Source: Salinibacter altiplanensis (GTDB lineage Bacteria; Bacteroidota; Rhodothermia; Rhodothermales; Salinibacteraceae). From it: 64,000 nucleotides of DNA. The notes under the pieces are model-generated. The model saw nothing but the letters and a program-made list of their open reading frames with translations, searched no databases and was not told the origin of the DNA. Below, in pieces: positions 1-9,495 of this stretch; the first letter of the stretch is position 1; each line of letters starts with the position of its first letter. The stretch lies in NCBI RefSeq assembly GCF_002894645.1, contig NZ_NCQY01000030.1, forward strand, positions 62,001 through 126,000, given 5' to 3'. A program made the position numbers and the translations under genes.

Positions 1-566
1 TCTTCGATGTCTGCCTCCGACACCTGAATTGTAGACTGGACGAGGGAGCTCATTTTTTGCTGTCGCCGCTGTCGCCGCAGAAACTCCTCCAGCTTGATCC
101 ACTGGGTGCGGGCCTCAGGGTTGGAGGCCATGTTCTGCAGCAGCTGATAGTTAATCTGCCCGGTCGAGTCGGCAAACTGCCGACGGATAACGGGATGCGG
201 ATTCTCGCCGAACACCATTTCTTCGACCTCGGAGTCGGTGACCGAGATGCCCAGCCGCTCCATCTCCTGCTGGAGAAGCTCCTGGTTGATGACCTGGTTG
301 TAGGCCTGCTCCCGCACCCGGCTTTCCATCTGAGGATTCATGTCCCCACCCAGCTGCTGTTGAAACCGCTGGCGCTGACGCTTGAGAATGCGCTGGTAGT
401 CCTCATTCTGAACCGGAGTGCCATTGACGGTGGCCACATTCCGGGTTGTCTGGTTCATGGCCGAAAAGACATCGGAATCCTGGAGGGTCCAGATGATCCC
501 AAACGAAAGGACAAGAATCCAAAGAATCACTCCGGTGTTCTGCCGGAGCTTGTTCATCGCGCCCAT
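1..566 (-). CDS. PpiD/SurA-like periplasmic peptidyl-prolyl isomerase, N-terminal part
   Basis: This gene runs off the left edge, so only about the first 188 residues are visible. It starts MGAMNKLRQNTGV, followed by one hydrophobic segment (about residues 12-28) that would anchor it in the inner membrane. After that comes a charged helical SurA_N-type chaperone region containing RNVATVNGTPV, the usual opening of PpiD proteins. The catalytic rotamase domain would lie outside the window. PpiD proteins help newly translocated outer-membrane and periplasmic proteins fold. An alternative ATG lies three codons downstream at 557. It is transcribed away from the mtfA-like gene, so the roughly 250 bp between them probably holds both promoters. 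The family call rests on the N-terminal architecture alone. Confidence 0.75.
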   Translation of the reverse strand, partial: MGAMNKLRQNTGVILWILVLSFGIIWTLQDSDVFSAMNQTTRNVATVNGTPVQNEDYQRILKRQRQRFQQQLGGDMNPQMESRVREQAYNQVINQELLQQEMERLGISVTDSEVEEMVFGENPHPVIRRQFADSTGQINYQLLQNMASNPEARTQWIKLEEFLRRQRRQQKMSSLVQSTIQVSEADIE

Positions 567-814
567 GGAGACGTGAGGGTGTTGGTGAGGAAGACGTGTT
601 CCGTGAATCGGTCCTGATCAGAAGCCCAAAGACTCCTGCACTGTACCTTATTCCGTAACAGATTGTTCGCGCTGGAGACGGAATCGGCACGGGGGAGCCA
701 CCGGAACGACCCGATGGCCCCTAGGCACATCGACTGGGGGGACGCGTTATTGCCATTCCCCGTGCCCCCCGAAGTCTCGAAGGGGGGCCAGTGCCCGCAG
801 GTCCTTCCGTCCCC

Positions 815-1726
815 ATGCGCATCGTCCGACGTTCCTCCATGTTCACGACGGGGCTTCTGGCCCTGATCTTCGGCGGTGGGGGCGCGGTGGTCGGGCACGA
901 AGTGACTTCGGTGGGGCCGGCGCTGGGGCTCGCCCCGGCAGCGGTGGTGCTCGTGGTGGGGCTTTGGCGCCCGTGGCGGCGCTGGCGAGTGGCACAGACG
1001 GATCTCTTGCCTGCGCACAGGCAGTGGATCCAAGAACGGGTGCCCCTCTACCAAAAACTAGATTCGGCGGGCCGGGCCCGGTTTGAGCGCGATGTACAAT
1101 TCGCCCTGGACGAGTATTCCTTCGAGGGCGTTCAAGGGGTTACGGGGACCGACCCGCTGCGACTCAGTGTCGCCGCGGGGATCGCGGTGCTGCTGCACGG
1201 ACGGCCCTCCTGGGAGCTTCCGGGGAGTCGGTCGGTGCTGTTCTACCCGGAGCGGTTCGACGAGACCTATCACGGAAACATCACGGCCCGCTACGACGGG
1301 ATGGCCCATCAGCAGGGGCCCCTCATCCTCACGGTCGCCGCGGTGCGGCGCAGCTGGGAGGAGCCGGGCGACGGAAACAACGTGGTCCTTCACGAGCTGG
1401 CCCATCTCTTCGATTTTGACAACGAAGGGGCGGACGGCGTGCCCTCCCTCGTTGATCCGGGGTCGGCCCCCGACTGGCAGGCGTTGGTGCGGGAAGAGAT
1501 GCGTCGGATTCGAGAGGGGCGGTCGCTGTTGCGGCCGTACGGGGCGGAGGCGCCGTCGGAGTTCTTCGCCGTGGCGGTGGAGCACTTCTTTGAGCAGCCG
1601 GTCCCCATGGCCCGTCGGCACGACGAGTTGTTCCGGGCCCTGGTCTCGTTTTTCCGGGTGGACCCCCGCACCGGAGCGGTGGGCGCCGCGGCCGTGGAGG
1701 CCGTGGTGGAAGCGGGGGCTACGTAA
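815..1726 (+). CDS. mtfA: MtfA-like zinc peptidase (M90 family)
   Basis: The protein has an N-terminal hydrophobic anchor (about residues 9-45) and then a metallopeptidase domain. The zinc motif HELAHLFD fits the HExxH..D pattern of MtfA. A second conserved block, SEFFAVAVEHFFEQP, matches the downstream glutamate-containing helix of that family. In E. coli, MtfA binds the glucose repressor Mlc and has aminopeptidase activity; regulation of Mlc cannot be assumed here. At about 303 residues it is longer than the usual 265 because of the membrane segment. The start is uncertain: a GTG at 791 follows a G-rich stretch, and ATGs lie at 815 and 839. Its 3' end overlaps the convergent PLP-enzyme gene by 8 bp. 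Confidence 0.82.
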   Translation: MRIVRRSSMFTTGLLALIFGGGGAVVGHEVTSVGPALGLAPAAVVLVVGLWRPWRRWRVAQTDLLPAHRQWIQERVPLYQKLDSAGRARFERDVQFALDEYSFEGVQGVTGTDPLRLSVAAGIAVLLHGRPSWELPGSRSVLFYPERFDETYHGNITARYDGMAHQQGPLILTVAAVRRSWEEPGDGNNVVLHELAHLFDFDNEGADGVPSLVDPGSAPDWQALVREEMRRIREGRSLLRPYGAEAPSEFFAVAVEHFFEQPVPMARRHDELFRALVSFFRVDPRTGAVGAAAVEAVVEAGAT

Positions 1727-2960
1727 CCGGGCCGGTCGCATCGACGGCACAGGAGCGGTAGGCGCCCGATGTGAGGGCGTTGCCGATCAGATCGAAGGCC
1801 CGGTCGATCTCGTCCCTGGTGTTCCAGACGAACGGGGCCATGCGGAGAACTTCGTTGCGACGACTGTCGGTGTAGACGTGCTGCTGCTTGAGGTGGGCCG
1901 CAAGGTGTTCGGCCTCCGGCACCTCCAAAAGCACCATCGCACTGCGTTCGTCGGGGGCGCGAGGGGAGCGCAGGGGCACGTCGAGGGCATCGGCCCGTTC
2001 GATGGCGTGGGCGGTCAGCGCGAGCGAGTGGCTGCGGACGGCGTCCAGGCCCAGGTCGAGCAGCAGGCGAACGCCCTCCACGGCGTGGTACATGGGAGCC
2101 ACGGGGGTCGTCCCGCCCAAAAACCGCCGGCGCACGTCGGGGTGTGGGGTCGGCTCGGTCCGAAACTCGAAGGGCGCCGCGTTTCCGAACCAACCGGTGA
2201 GCCGCGGGGTGAGCTCCAGTCCGTCCCGCAGGTACAGAAACGTGTTTCCCGCCGAGCCGGACGCCTCTTTCAGCAGCCCCCCGACGTAGAGGTCACAGCC
2301 GAGGTCCGTCACGTCGATCGGGCGGGTGGCGGCGGCGTGGTAGCCGTCCAGGAGGAACAGCGCGTCGTGTCGTTCTGCCCGCTCCGCGACCGACTGCAGG
2401 AACGAATCCGGGAGGCAGGCCCCGGTCGTGAACCCGACGTGGCTGAGGGCCACGAGAGCGGTGTCGGGGCCGATGGCGTCGAGCAAGGCCGAGCGGTCGA
2501 CGCGGTGGTCGTCGGTGGGGGGAACGACGTGTGGGGTGAGGTCGCGAAGGTCACTCCACCGCTGCACGCTGTGCAGAACGGAGGGAAAGGCGGTCTCGGG
2601 GACGAGCACTTCGTCCCCGCGGGCGGCCCCCTCGGGACTGGAGAGGAGGCACTGGACCGTCCAGTGCACGCTCGGCTGCAGGATGCAGGTTTCCGAAGGC
2701 GCACCGAGCAGAGGGGCGACGAATTCATCGCCGAGGTAGGTCGGCAGGGTCCACCAGCCAACCGGGTCGTCCGCGCCGGGGCGCCAGTGGTTGGGGACCT
2801 CGTTCCAGGCGTCCACCCCACGCTGACGCCAGTCCTCCGTAAACTGCTCCATCATGTGGGGCACCCGCTCGGGCTGAAGGCCGTGGGTGAAGGACCGAAA
2901 TTCCACCACGTCGGGCTCGTCCGGGAAGCGGTACGCGGAGGGAATGGGCGGGGTCGACAT
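1719..2960 (-). CDS. Kynureninase-like class V PLP-dependent enzyme
   Basis: This is a 413-residue fold-type I PLP enzyme, close to the usual kynureninase length. The cofactor region LLDGYHAAATRPID corresponds to the DGYH motif of kynureninases, and the candidate Schiff-base lysine sits in GGLLKEASGS about 30 residues later. Kynureninase cleaves L-kynurenine to anthranilate and alanine in tryptophan breakdown or NAD synthesis. No other kynurenine gene is visible in the window, so the true substrate could differ (for example a cysteine desulfurase-like or other beta-lyase reaction). It lies downstream of rpmA on the same strand, but a terminator separates them and it probably has its own promoter. 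The family call is firm; the substrate is inferred. Confidence 0.72.
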   Translation of the reverse strand: MSTPPIPSAYRFPDEPDVVEFRSFTHGLQPERVPHMMEQFTEDWRQRGVDAWNEVPNHWRPGADDPVGWWTLPTYLGDEFVAPLLGAPSETCILQPSVHWTVQCLLSSPEGAARGDEVLVPETAFPSVLHSVQRWSDLRDLTPHVVPPTDDHRVDRSALLDAIGPDTALVALSHVGFTTGACLPDSFLQSVAERAERHDALFLLDGYHAAATRPIDVTDLGCDLYVGGLLKEASGSAGNTFLYLRDGLELTPRLTGWFGNAAPFEFRTEPTPHPDVRRRFLGGTTPVAPMYHAVEGVRLLLDLGLDAVRSHSLALTAHAIERADALDVPLRSPRAPDERSAMVLLEVPEAEHLAAHLKQQHVYTDSRRNEVLRMAPFVWNTRDEIDRAFDLIGNALTSGAYRSCAVDATGPVT

Positions 2961-3000
2961 GACGAGACGGGGGCACTGGCCTCAAGGGAGCCTCAAATGC

Positions 3001-3035
3001 AAAAAGCTCCTGCCGCACAGGGGCGAGAGGAGCTT
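3001..3035 (-). terminator. Intrinsic terminator after rplU-rpmA
   Basis: On the minus strand an 8-bp perfect stem (AAGCTCCT / AGGAGCTT) encloses a 16-nt loop and is followed directly by TTTGCATTT. It lies about 30 bp beyond the rpmA stop and before the PLP-enzyme gene, so it should end the L21-L27 transcript. Confidence 0.7.
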
Positions 3036-3063
3036 CTTGCGGGGCAAAATGGGAGAAGAGGAC

Positions 3064-3324
3064 CTACGCCTCCTCCGGAACCACGTGGACGTACTTGCGG
3101 TCGCCGCCGCTCCGGGCGAACTTGACGACGCCGTGGTCCTTCGCGAAGAGCGTATCGTCGCTGCCGCGGCCCACGTTGTGGCCGGGGTGGAACTTGGTGC
3201 CGCGCTGGCGGACAATGATGCTGCCCGCGTGCACGTGCTCACCGCCATACGACTTTACGCCGAGATAACTGGGGTTGGAGTCACGGGTGTTTTCCGTCGA
3301 CCCCATGGCTTTTTTGTGTGCCAT
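3064..3324 (-). CDS. rpmA: 50S ribosomal protein L27
   Basis: This 86-residue protein starts [16 protein letters not shown] and has the conserved L27 core ([20 protein letters not shown], then [19 protein letters not shown]). L27 binds 23S rRNA near the peptidyl-transferase centre, with its N-terminus reaching toward the P-site tRNA. The reading frame stays open 28 codons upstream, but the family start is the ATG at 3324. It follows rplU in the standard L21-L27 operon, with a 49-bp gap, and is followed by an intrinsic terminator. There is no sign of the Firmicute-type cleavable N-terminal extension. Confidence 0.97.
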   Translation of the reverse strand: MAHKKAMGSTENTRDSNPSYLGVKSYGGEHVHAGSIIVRQRGTKFHPGHNVGRGSDDTLFAKDHGVVKFARSGGDRKYVHVVPEEA

Positions 3325-3373
3325 GACAACCTCGTGGAGGGTTGGTTCAACAAACTGGTGTAGGGGAAAAGGG

Positions 3374-3784
3374 TTACGCCTCGGCCGGTTCGGCGTCCGG
3401 GTCTTCATCGGTCTCCGCGTCCGACGTCTCAGCAGACGCCTCTTCGTCGTCGGAGGACGCGGTGCCGTCTACGTCCAACGATTCGATCTCGATTTGGGTG
3501 TACTGCTGCCGGTGCCCCCGCTTAACGCGATACCGTTTGCGCCGTTTCTTCTTGAACACGATCACCTTGTCGCCCTTTACGTGCTCCAGCACGCGGGCGG
3601 TGGCGGTGGTGTCCTCGACGGTCGGCGTGCCGAGGGTGACATCCCCGTCGCCGTCGGACACGAGAAGCACCCGGTCCAGGGTCAGTTCCTGACCGGCATC
3701 CGCATCCGAGTGGTAGGGGACGTATAGGGTGTCGCCCTCTTGAACTTTGAACTGTTTGTCTTTGACGTCAACAACTGCGTACAT
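3374..3784 (-). CDS. rplU: 50S ribosomal protein L21 with acidic C-terminal tail
   Basis: L21 binds 23S rRNA and L20 during early assembly of the large subunit. The core ([18 protein letters not shown] at the start and a basic [21 protein letters not shown] stretch around residue 80) is typical. The protein is 136 residues against about 103 for most bacteria. The extra length is a tail of about 35 residues made almost wholly of Asp, Glu, Ser, Thr and Ala. Such a tail on an RNA-binding protein fits a salt-in halophile with an acidic proteome. It is the first gene of the rplU-rpmA operon and is divergent from the FAH-family gene; the shared 135-bp gap should hold both promoters. Confidence 0.95.
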   Translation of the reverse strand: MYAVVDVKDKQFKVQEGDTLYVPYHSDADAGQELTLDRVLLVSDGDGDVTLGTPTVEDTTATARVLEHVKGDKVIVFKKKRRKRYRVKRGHRQQYTQIEIESLDVDGTASSDDEEASAETSDAETDEDPDAEPAEA

Positions 3785-3919
3785 AAGGCGTCTCTGCTTT
3801 GGAGCGCCGGATTGAGTACCGACGCGAGAGTGACCGGATTTCCAGTGAGTGTCGGCACCTAGCCACGCAGTGTCCGCCCATCCGTTCCCGATCATCATTG
3901 ACAACCCCTTCCGTTTCGC

Positions 3920-4582
3920 ATGAAGATCTCTCTTCCCAGCCGTTCGACGCCGGTGTCCGTCGGCAAGCTTCTCTGCATCGGTCGCAACTACGCCGACCAC
4001 GCCGCCGAGATGGACCGGGACGTGCCGGACGAGCCAATGGTGTTTCTGAAGCCGCCGTCGGCCCTCGTCCGGGCGGGGGCATCGGTGGAGCTGCCGCCGC
4101 AGTCCCAAGACGTACACCACGAGGTCGAATTGGTAGCGGTGATCGGGCGTGGGGGCAAACACATCCCCCGGACGGCGGCGCTGGGCCACGTTGCCGGCTA
4201 TGCCGTGGGGCTCGACATGACGGCGCGCGATTTGCAGGTCGAAGCCAAAGAGCGACGTCATCCTTGGTCGGTGGCGAAGGGGTTCGACACCTTTGCGCCC
4301 CTCGGGCCCGTTCAGCCCGCAGAGGCCGTAGGCGACGTACAAGACCTGACCCTGCGGCTGGCGGTGAATGGAGAGACGCGTCAAGAGGCCAGCACCCAAC
4401 ACCAGATTTTCTCAGTGCGGGAGCTCGTGCACTACTGCTCGCAGATTTTCACCCTGTCGCCGGGCGACTTGTTGTACACCGGCACACCGTCTGGGGTCGG
4501 CCCGGTGCGGGCGGGCGATCGACTAGAGGCCTCCGCGACCGGGCTCGACTCGCTCAGCGTCCCGGTCAAGCGGGCTGAGTAG
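3920..4582 (+). CDS. Fumarylacetoacetate hydrolase family protein (FAHD1-like)
   Basis: This is a compact 220-residue single-domain FAH protein. It has the family opening LLCIGRNYADHAAEM, the acidic metal-binding region HHEVELVAVIGRGG, the segment DMTARDLQ, the substrate-loop KGFDTFAPLGP and the C-terminal GDLLYTGTPSGVGP. Short FAH proteins of this type act as acylpyruvases, oxaloacetate decarboxylases or isomerase/decarboxylases in aromatic breakdown. No aromatic pathway genes lie nearby, so a housekeeping role on acylpyruvates or oxaloacetate is more likely. A PNPOx-family gene follows 51 bp downstream on the same strand and may be co-transcribed. Confidence 0.88.
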   Translation: MKISLPSRSTPVSVGKLLCIGRNYADHAAEMDRDVPDEPMVFLKPPSALVRAGASVELPPQSQDVHHEVELVAVIGRGGKHIPRTAALGHVAGYAVGLDMTARDLQVEAKERRHPWSVAKGFDTFAPLGPVQPAEAVGDVQDLTLRLAVNGETRQEASTQHQIFSVRELVHYCSQIFTLSPGDLLYTGTPSGVGPVRAGDRLEASATGLDSLSVPVKRAE

Positions 4583-4633
4583 GTCCGCCGTCCGGTTCGA
4601 GTTTGCTCCGATACACCGCCCCGATTCCCAAAG

Positions 4634-5239
4634 ATGTCCGCTCTCCGCTACACTGATCTCGACGCCGTGCACGCCCACGTCTGGGAGGATTTCGAAACCG
4701 CCGCCGAGGACCCGGGCCATCCGTACCGCCAGCTTAACTTTGCCACGGTGTACGACGAAACGCCGGACCTCCGGACGGTGGTGCTCCGTGCAGCGGACGC
4801 CGACGCGCGAGCGCTCCAGTTTCACTCGGACCGCCGGTCGCGGAAGGTCGAGGCCCTCCGGAAGAATGACCGCATCGCGTGGCACGTCTGGGACACGGAG
4901 TCGCTGGAACAGGTTCGCCTGTACGGCGCGGCCACCGTGCACCTGGACGATGACGTGGCCGCGGCGCTGTGGGCGTCTCAGTCGCCCGGATCCCTGTCCG
5001 TGTATCCGCGCCCCACGGCGCCGGGCACGCCCATCGAGGGCCCCGAGGACGGGCTCCGACCGGACGTGGCGACTGATCCGGTCACCGAAGAGGACGTAGC
5101 GAGCGGCCGGCAGTACTTTGCTGCCATCCGCACGGTGATTGACCGTGTGGAGTGGTTGCACCTCCATCCGGATGGTCACTACCGCGCCCGATTCGACTAC
5201 GGGGCGGATGAGGTGGAGGCCACCTGGGTCGTGCCCTAG
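4634..5239 (+). CDS. Pyridoxamine 5'-phosphate oxidase-family flavoprotein
   Basis: The 201-residue protein has the split-barrel FMN-binding fold of the PNPOx family (Alr4036-like branch). Recognisable segments are FATVYDETPDLRTVVLRAAD and FHSDRRSRKVEALRKNDRI, the SDxxSxK-like FMN phosphate-binding area, plus a C-terminal VEWLHLHPDGHYRARFDY. True PNPOx makes pyridoxal phosphate from pyridoxine or pyridoxamine phosphate. Members of this branch often lack proven activity and may act on other flavin or haem substrates. It follows the FAH-family gene and ends 9 bp from the convergent threonine aldolase gene. Confidence 0.8.
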   Translation: MSALRYTDLDAVHAHVWEDFETAAEDPGHPYRQLNFATVYDETPDLRTVVLRAADADARALQFHSDRRSRKVEALRKNDRIAWHVWDTESLEQVRLYGAATVHLDDDVAAALWASQSPGSLSVYPRPTAPGTPIEGPEDGLRPDVATDPVTEEDVASGRQYFAAIRTVIDRVEWLHLHPDGHYRARFDYGADEVEATWVVP

Positions 5240-5248
5240 AGCAAGGCC

Positions 5249-6295
<1,047 letters not shown>

Positions 6296-6336
6296 GGGCA
6301 CAAGAGTGACGCTCGAGAGAACCGGCAAGGCGAGAA

Positions 6337-6816
6337 CTACCGAGAGATGTCCTTGATCTTGAAGCGGACCGTGCCGGCCGGTACGTCGATCGAGACCTCA
6401 TCGCCTTCTTCTTGGGCCAACAGGCCCTCCCCAATGGGACTGTCGACGGAGATCTTGTTTTCGGAAATGTTGGCCTCCTCTTCCGACACGAGCGTAAAGG
6501 TTTGTTCGTCGCCGGTGTCTAGGTTTTCGACGCTGACGTCGGACAGGATGTAGGCTTTGCTGTCGTCGACGGTGGATTCGTCGACGATCCGGGCCCGCGC
6601 GATGGTGTCTTCGATCTGCTTAATGCGGGCCTCGAGCTTGCCTTGCTCTTCCTTCGCGGCGTCGTACTCGGCGTTTTCGGACAGGTCGCCCTTGGCCCGG
6701 GCCTCGGCAATTTCGTCGGCGATGCGGGAGCGCTCCTCCGTCTTGAGCTGGTGGAGCTCCTCTTTCAACTCTTCGAGGCCCTCCTCGGTCATGTAAACGG
6801 TCTCTTCGTCAGCCAT
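6337..6816 (-). CDS. greA: Transcription elongation factor GreA
   Basis: GreA enters the secondary channel of RNA polymerase and stimulates cleavage of backtracked RNA. The N-terminal coiled coil contains [20 protein letters not shown], the hallmark loop with the acidic tip residues. The C-terminal FKBP-like domain ends in [23 protein letters not shown]. The length of 159 residues is standard. The start [10 protein letters not shown] at 6816 is preferred; an in-frame ATG five codons upstream is possible. ltaE follows closely. An intrinsic terminator sits just upstream, so greA is not read from the ldcA operon. Confidence 0.96.
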   Translation of the reverse strand: MADEETVYMTEEGLEELKEELHQLKTEERSRIADEIAEARAKGDLSENAEYDAAKEEQGKLEARIKQIEDTIARARIVDESTVDDSKAYILSDVSVENLDTGDEQTFTLVSEEEANISENKISVDSPIGEGLLAQEEGDEVSIDVPAGTVRFKIKDISR

Positions 6817-6870
6817 GCTGCTAGGATCCATTGATGCAAGGATGCGCGAACGCAGGCGCCCCACACCTGT

Positions 6871-6909
6871 CAAAAAAGGAACGCCACGGCCGGAAGCGGC
6901 AGCGGCGTC
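6871..6909 (-). terminator. Intrinsic terminator downstream of ldcA
   Basis: On the minus strand a GC-rich hairpin of about ten pairs (two mismatches) with a 4-nt loop is followed immediately by CTTTTTTG. It lies about 100 bp after the ldcA stop and about 55 bp before the greA start, which separates the two transcription units. Confidence 0.7.
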
Positions 6910-7004
6910 TCGGGGTGCTTTCTAAGAGTGGTCTGGGTTGTTCGGATGTGCACGGCAAAGGTTCCCCCTCTGTGCCCATGGCTGCCCTCCTCGTTCCCAA
7001 CGGG

Positions 7005-7934
7005 TTACAGATTCACGAGTGGGGCCTCGGCCTCGAGTGCCGCGTGCGTCGGGGTGGCACGAAGGTGTACAGGGACACCGAGGGGGAGCGAGCATCGAGG
7101 CAGGTGATGGCCGTAGGACAGTCCACTGACGACGGGGTAGGGCCGGTCGCCTAGATGGTCCTGGAAGACCTCCGAGAGAGACAAGGTGGGCGTGTGGGAA
7201 TCCAGAGAGCCCGTCGTAAAGCTCCCGAGGACGACGCCCGCCACGGCGTCCATTACGCCGGCCTGCTGAAGGTGCGTGAGCATGCGGTCGACCCGGTACG
7301 GGGCCTCGGCGACCTCCTCGAGCACGAGCACAGCGCCCTCGAAGTCGGGGACGAAGGGGGTGCCAAGAAGGCGTGTCAAAACCGTCAGGTTGCCCCCGAG
7401 CAACGGCCCGGACGCCGCGCCGTGTGCGAGGGCCGTCAGGGACGTGTCGAAGCCGTCCCCGAAGGTCGGCGTGTCCCCCTCGGCCCAGTTTTGAAACGAG
7501 GCCAGGGTGGCGTCGTCGGCCTGTGCCCACTCAGTGATCACGGGGCCGGACAGGCCCGGCCAGCTCGCCTTCGCGTACAATGCAAGGTGGAGGGCCGTCA
7601 CGTCACTGTAGCCCACGAGGAGGGTGGGGTGTTGACGGGCGAGACTCCAGTCGATCCTGGGAAGGAGTCGGAGGCTTCCGTACCCGCCCCGGACGCAAAT
7701 GAGTGCGCGAATGTCAGGGTCTTCGATCGCAGAATGCAGTGCGGCGACGCGGTCCCTGTCCGGGGCGGCCAGATAGCCCCGCTCTGAACCTGGCGTCCAG
7801 GCCCACTGCACGTCGTAGGTGGCCCGAAGGCAGTCCAGGCCGGCGCGGTAGGCATCCGCAGAACAAGGGGGGCTGGCGGGGGCCACGACGGCGACGGGGG
7901 CGCCGGGAGTTAGCGGTGGGGGGCGACGGAGCAC
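7005..7934 (-). CDS. ldcA: LD-carboxypeptidase (S66, muramoyltetrapeptide carboxypeptidase)
   Basis: S66 peptidases remove the terminal D-alanine from murein tetrapeptides during cell-wall recycling in the cytoplasm. The nucleophile region is PTLLVGYSDVTALHLALY. The glutamate region is VLVLEEVAEAPYRVDRMLTHL, and the catalytic histidine lies near the C-terminus in GLSYGHHLPRCSLPLGV. The opening RPPPLTPGAPVAVVAPASPP is typical. It is 309 residues with a GTG start. It sits 51 bp downstream of the LapA-like gene and ends in an intrinsic terminator. Confidence 0.92.
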   Translation of the reverse strand: MLRRPPPLTPGAPVAVVAPASPPCSADAYRAGLDCLRATYDVQWAWTPGSERGYLAAPDRDRVAALHSAIEDPDIRALICVRGGYGSLRLLPRIDWSLARQHPTLLVGYSDVTALHLALYAKASWPGLSGPVITEWAQADDATLASFQNWAEGDTPTFGDGFDTSLTALAHGAASGPLLGGNLTVLTRLLGTPFVPDFEGAVLVLEEVAEAPYRVDRMLTHLQQAGVMDAVAGVVLGSFTTGSLDSHTPTLSLSEVFQDHLGDRPYPVVSGLSYGHHLPRCSLPLGVPVHLRATPTHAALEAEAPLVNL

Positions 7935-7985
7935 GGGCGTGGAACGGATTGCTCGAAGGGCTCTCTGGCGTTGTGTCTCCGGGCT

Positions 7986-8276
7986 CTACTTCTCTGTGCT
8001 CCCCGACCCGCTAGGCGGTACCGACGGGCTGGAGGTAGAGCCCGTATCCTGCTCCTTCTGCAGTTCTTTTAGCTGGCGCCGGGTGCGCAGCTGTTTGGGA
8101 AGGGTGCTCAGGAGCCCCACGAGCACGCCGAAGCCAAAGGTGAGAATCAAAATCAGGGCGGTCGATCCCTGCGTCTGAAAGACGAGAAGATTCACGTCCA
8201 TTGTCTGTGGGTTCTGCAGTGCAAAGACGACCGCGAGGATGGCGAGAATCAGCGAAAAGACCAGGCCGAGGCGCAT
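7986..8276 (-). CDS. LapA-like (DUF1049) small inner-membrane protein
   Basis: This 96-residue protein has two hydrophobic segments (about residues 3-20 and 38-60) joined by FALQNPQTMDVNLLVFQTQG, the characteristic FALQN motif of the LapA/DUF1049 family. A basic Arg/Lys helix and a Ser/Thr/Pro-rich tail follow. In E. coli, LapA (YciS) works with LapB to assemble lipopolysaccharide and control LpxC turnover. No lapB partner is next to it here, so that role is only suggestive. It lies between the carotenoid glycosyltransferase gene and ldcA on the same strand. Confidence 0.78.
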   Translation of the reverse strand: MRLGLVFSLILAILAVVFALQNPQTMDVNLLVFQTQGSTALILILTFGFGVLVGLLSTLPKQLRTRRQLKELQKEQDTGSTSSPSVPPSGSGSTEK

Positions 8277-8343
8277 GGCGGGGGAAGGGATTGGAAGGGG
8301 GAACCGATCACACCAAGAACGTAACGCCCAAACGATCGTCTGT

Positions 8344-9465
8344 CTACCGGTTCATTGGGGCGGGAGACGCCTCATCGCGGGCGGAGCTCGGGACCGAACG
8401 CCCCTTCCACCGGACCCGGTCGTTCCAGTGGTGCACGGCCGAGTCGATCTGCAGCATTAACCCAAGGAGATATGAAAGCGGGGCGAGCACGGTGATGTAG
8501 AGAGGCATGCCGCTGGCCCGGTCGGTGACGGCTTTGAGCCCGTACAGAGACACGAGAAACCAGACCGAAAGCAATGGGGCGACCAGCCAACTCAGGAGAA
8601 ATCCCCCGTACATCACCGCAAACCGAGACGGGGTGCCACCGAGCAGGAGGTACGCGTTCTTTCGAAATCCGCGCCAGGCCTCCCCAAACCCGTCGTACAT
8701 GTGTATGGACACGAGATCCTGCACGTCTAGAAGCGTAGGGGCGTGGCCCTGTCGTTTTAGGTAGCGGCCAATCGCGACGTCCTCGAGCACTGCATTCTTG
8801 ACCTGGGCATGGGGCTCGTGGCAGTGGTACACGTCTCGGTCGACCAGCCAGCACTGCCCGTTGAGGGCACTCAGCGCCGGCAGTTGGGTCCGAGGCACGA
8901 GGGGCCAGGGCAGGCTGCTGAGGAGCGCGTGGGGGACGAGACTGACGAGCAAGAGGGCGGCTCCTCGGAGTCGTGGAAATCCGGAGGATACTTGGGTCCG
9001 ACTGCTGCGATGCCGAGCGACCAGTTGGCGGAGGGCGTCGGGCCGGCGCAACTCGGCGTCGGCATCCAAGAACAGGTAGCACGCGCCGGAGGCCTCACGC
9101 GTGCACTGGTACAGCGCGTGCACCTTGCCCACCCACCCGTCCGGTGGATCCGTTCCGCGAAGCGGGGTAAGCCGGGAACTCTCGGCCGTCGAGAGCACCT
9201 CCCACGTATCGTCTTCCGACCCGTCGTCCCAGACCAGAATTTCCAGGTCGGGATAGTTCTGATTCTTGAGGGTGGGCAGCAGCCGACGCAAGTTGTCGGC
9301 CTCGTTGCGGGCCGGGATGCAGACCGAGAGCGACGGATGTGAATCCGCCGAGGGAGAGGGCTGACGTCGCAGGTACGCAAGGTTCAGTGCCAACACCCCC
9401 CAGAGCCCAGCGTGCACGGACGCGGCGGGGAGGACTAGCAGTAGGAAAAGGGACTCAGCCGTCAT
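8344..9465 (-). CDS. Family 2 glycosyltransferase, probable carotenoid glycosyltransferase (CruG/CrtQ-like)
   Basis: This 373-residue membrane-associated GT2 enzyme has a short N-terminal hydrophobic anchor. The catalytic domain shows SVCIPARNEADNLRRLLP, the nucleotide-binding WDDGSEDDTWEVL and the DxD-type FLDADAELRRPDAL. Two or three membrane helices fall near the C-terminus (about residues 285-350). Enzymes of this shape, such as staphylococcal CrtQ and cyanobacterial CruG, transfer a sugar to a carotenoid hydroxyl. It is the last gene of an operon with cruF, crtB and an acyltransferase gene. I infer that it adds glucose to the 1'- or 2'-hydroxyl of a gamma-carotene derivative. The GT2 family call is firm; the carotenoid substrate comes from context. 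Confidence 0.82.
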   Translation of the reverse strand: MTAESLFLLLVLPAASVHAGLWGVLALNLAYLRRQPSPSADSHPSLSVCIPARNEADNLRRLLPTLKNQNYPDLEILVWDDGSEDDTWEVLSTAESSRLTPLRGTDPPDGWVGKVHALYQCTREASGACYLFLDADAELRRPDALRQLVARHRSSRTQVSSGFPRLRGAALLLVSLVPHALLSSLPWPLVPRTQLPALSALNGQCWLVDRDVYHCHEPHAQVKNAVLEDVAIGRYLKRQGHAPTLLDVQDLVSIHMYDGFGEAWRGFRKNAYLLLGGTPSRFAVMYGGFLLSWLVAPLLSVWFLVSLYGLKAVTDRASGMPLYITVLAPLSYLLGLMLQIDSAVHHWNDRVRWKGRSVPSSARDEASPAPMNR

Positions 9466-9495
9466 GAGGACACCAAAGCAAGCGGAACGGAGCGA

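Noticed and set aside
1083-3125. Long plus-strand open frame of 680 codons
   Set aside because: It overlaps mtfA and runs antisense to the kynureninase-like gene. Its sequence is Arg/Gly/Pro-rich and looks like a GC-rich shadow frame.
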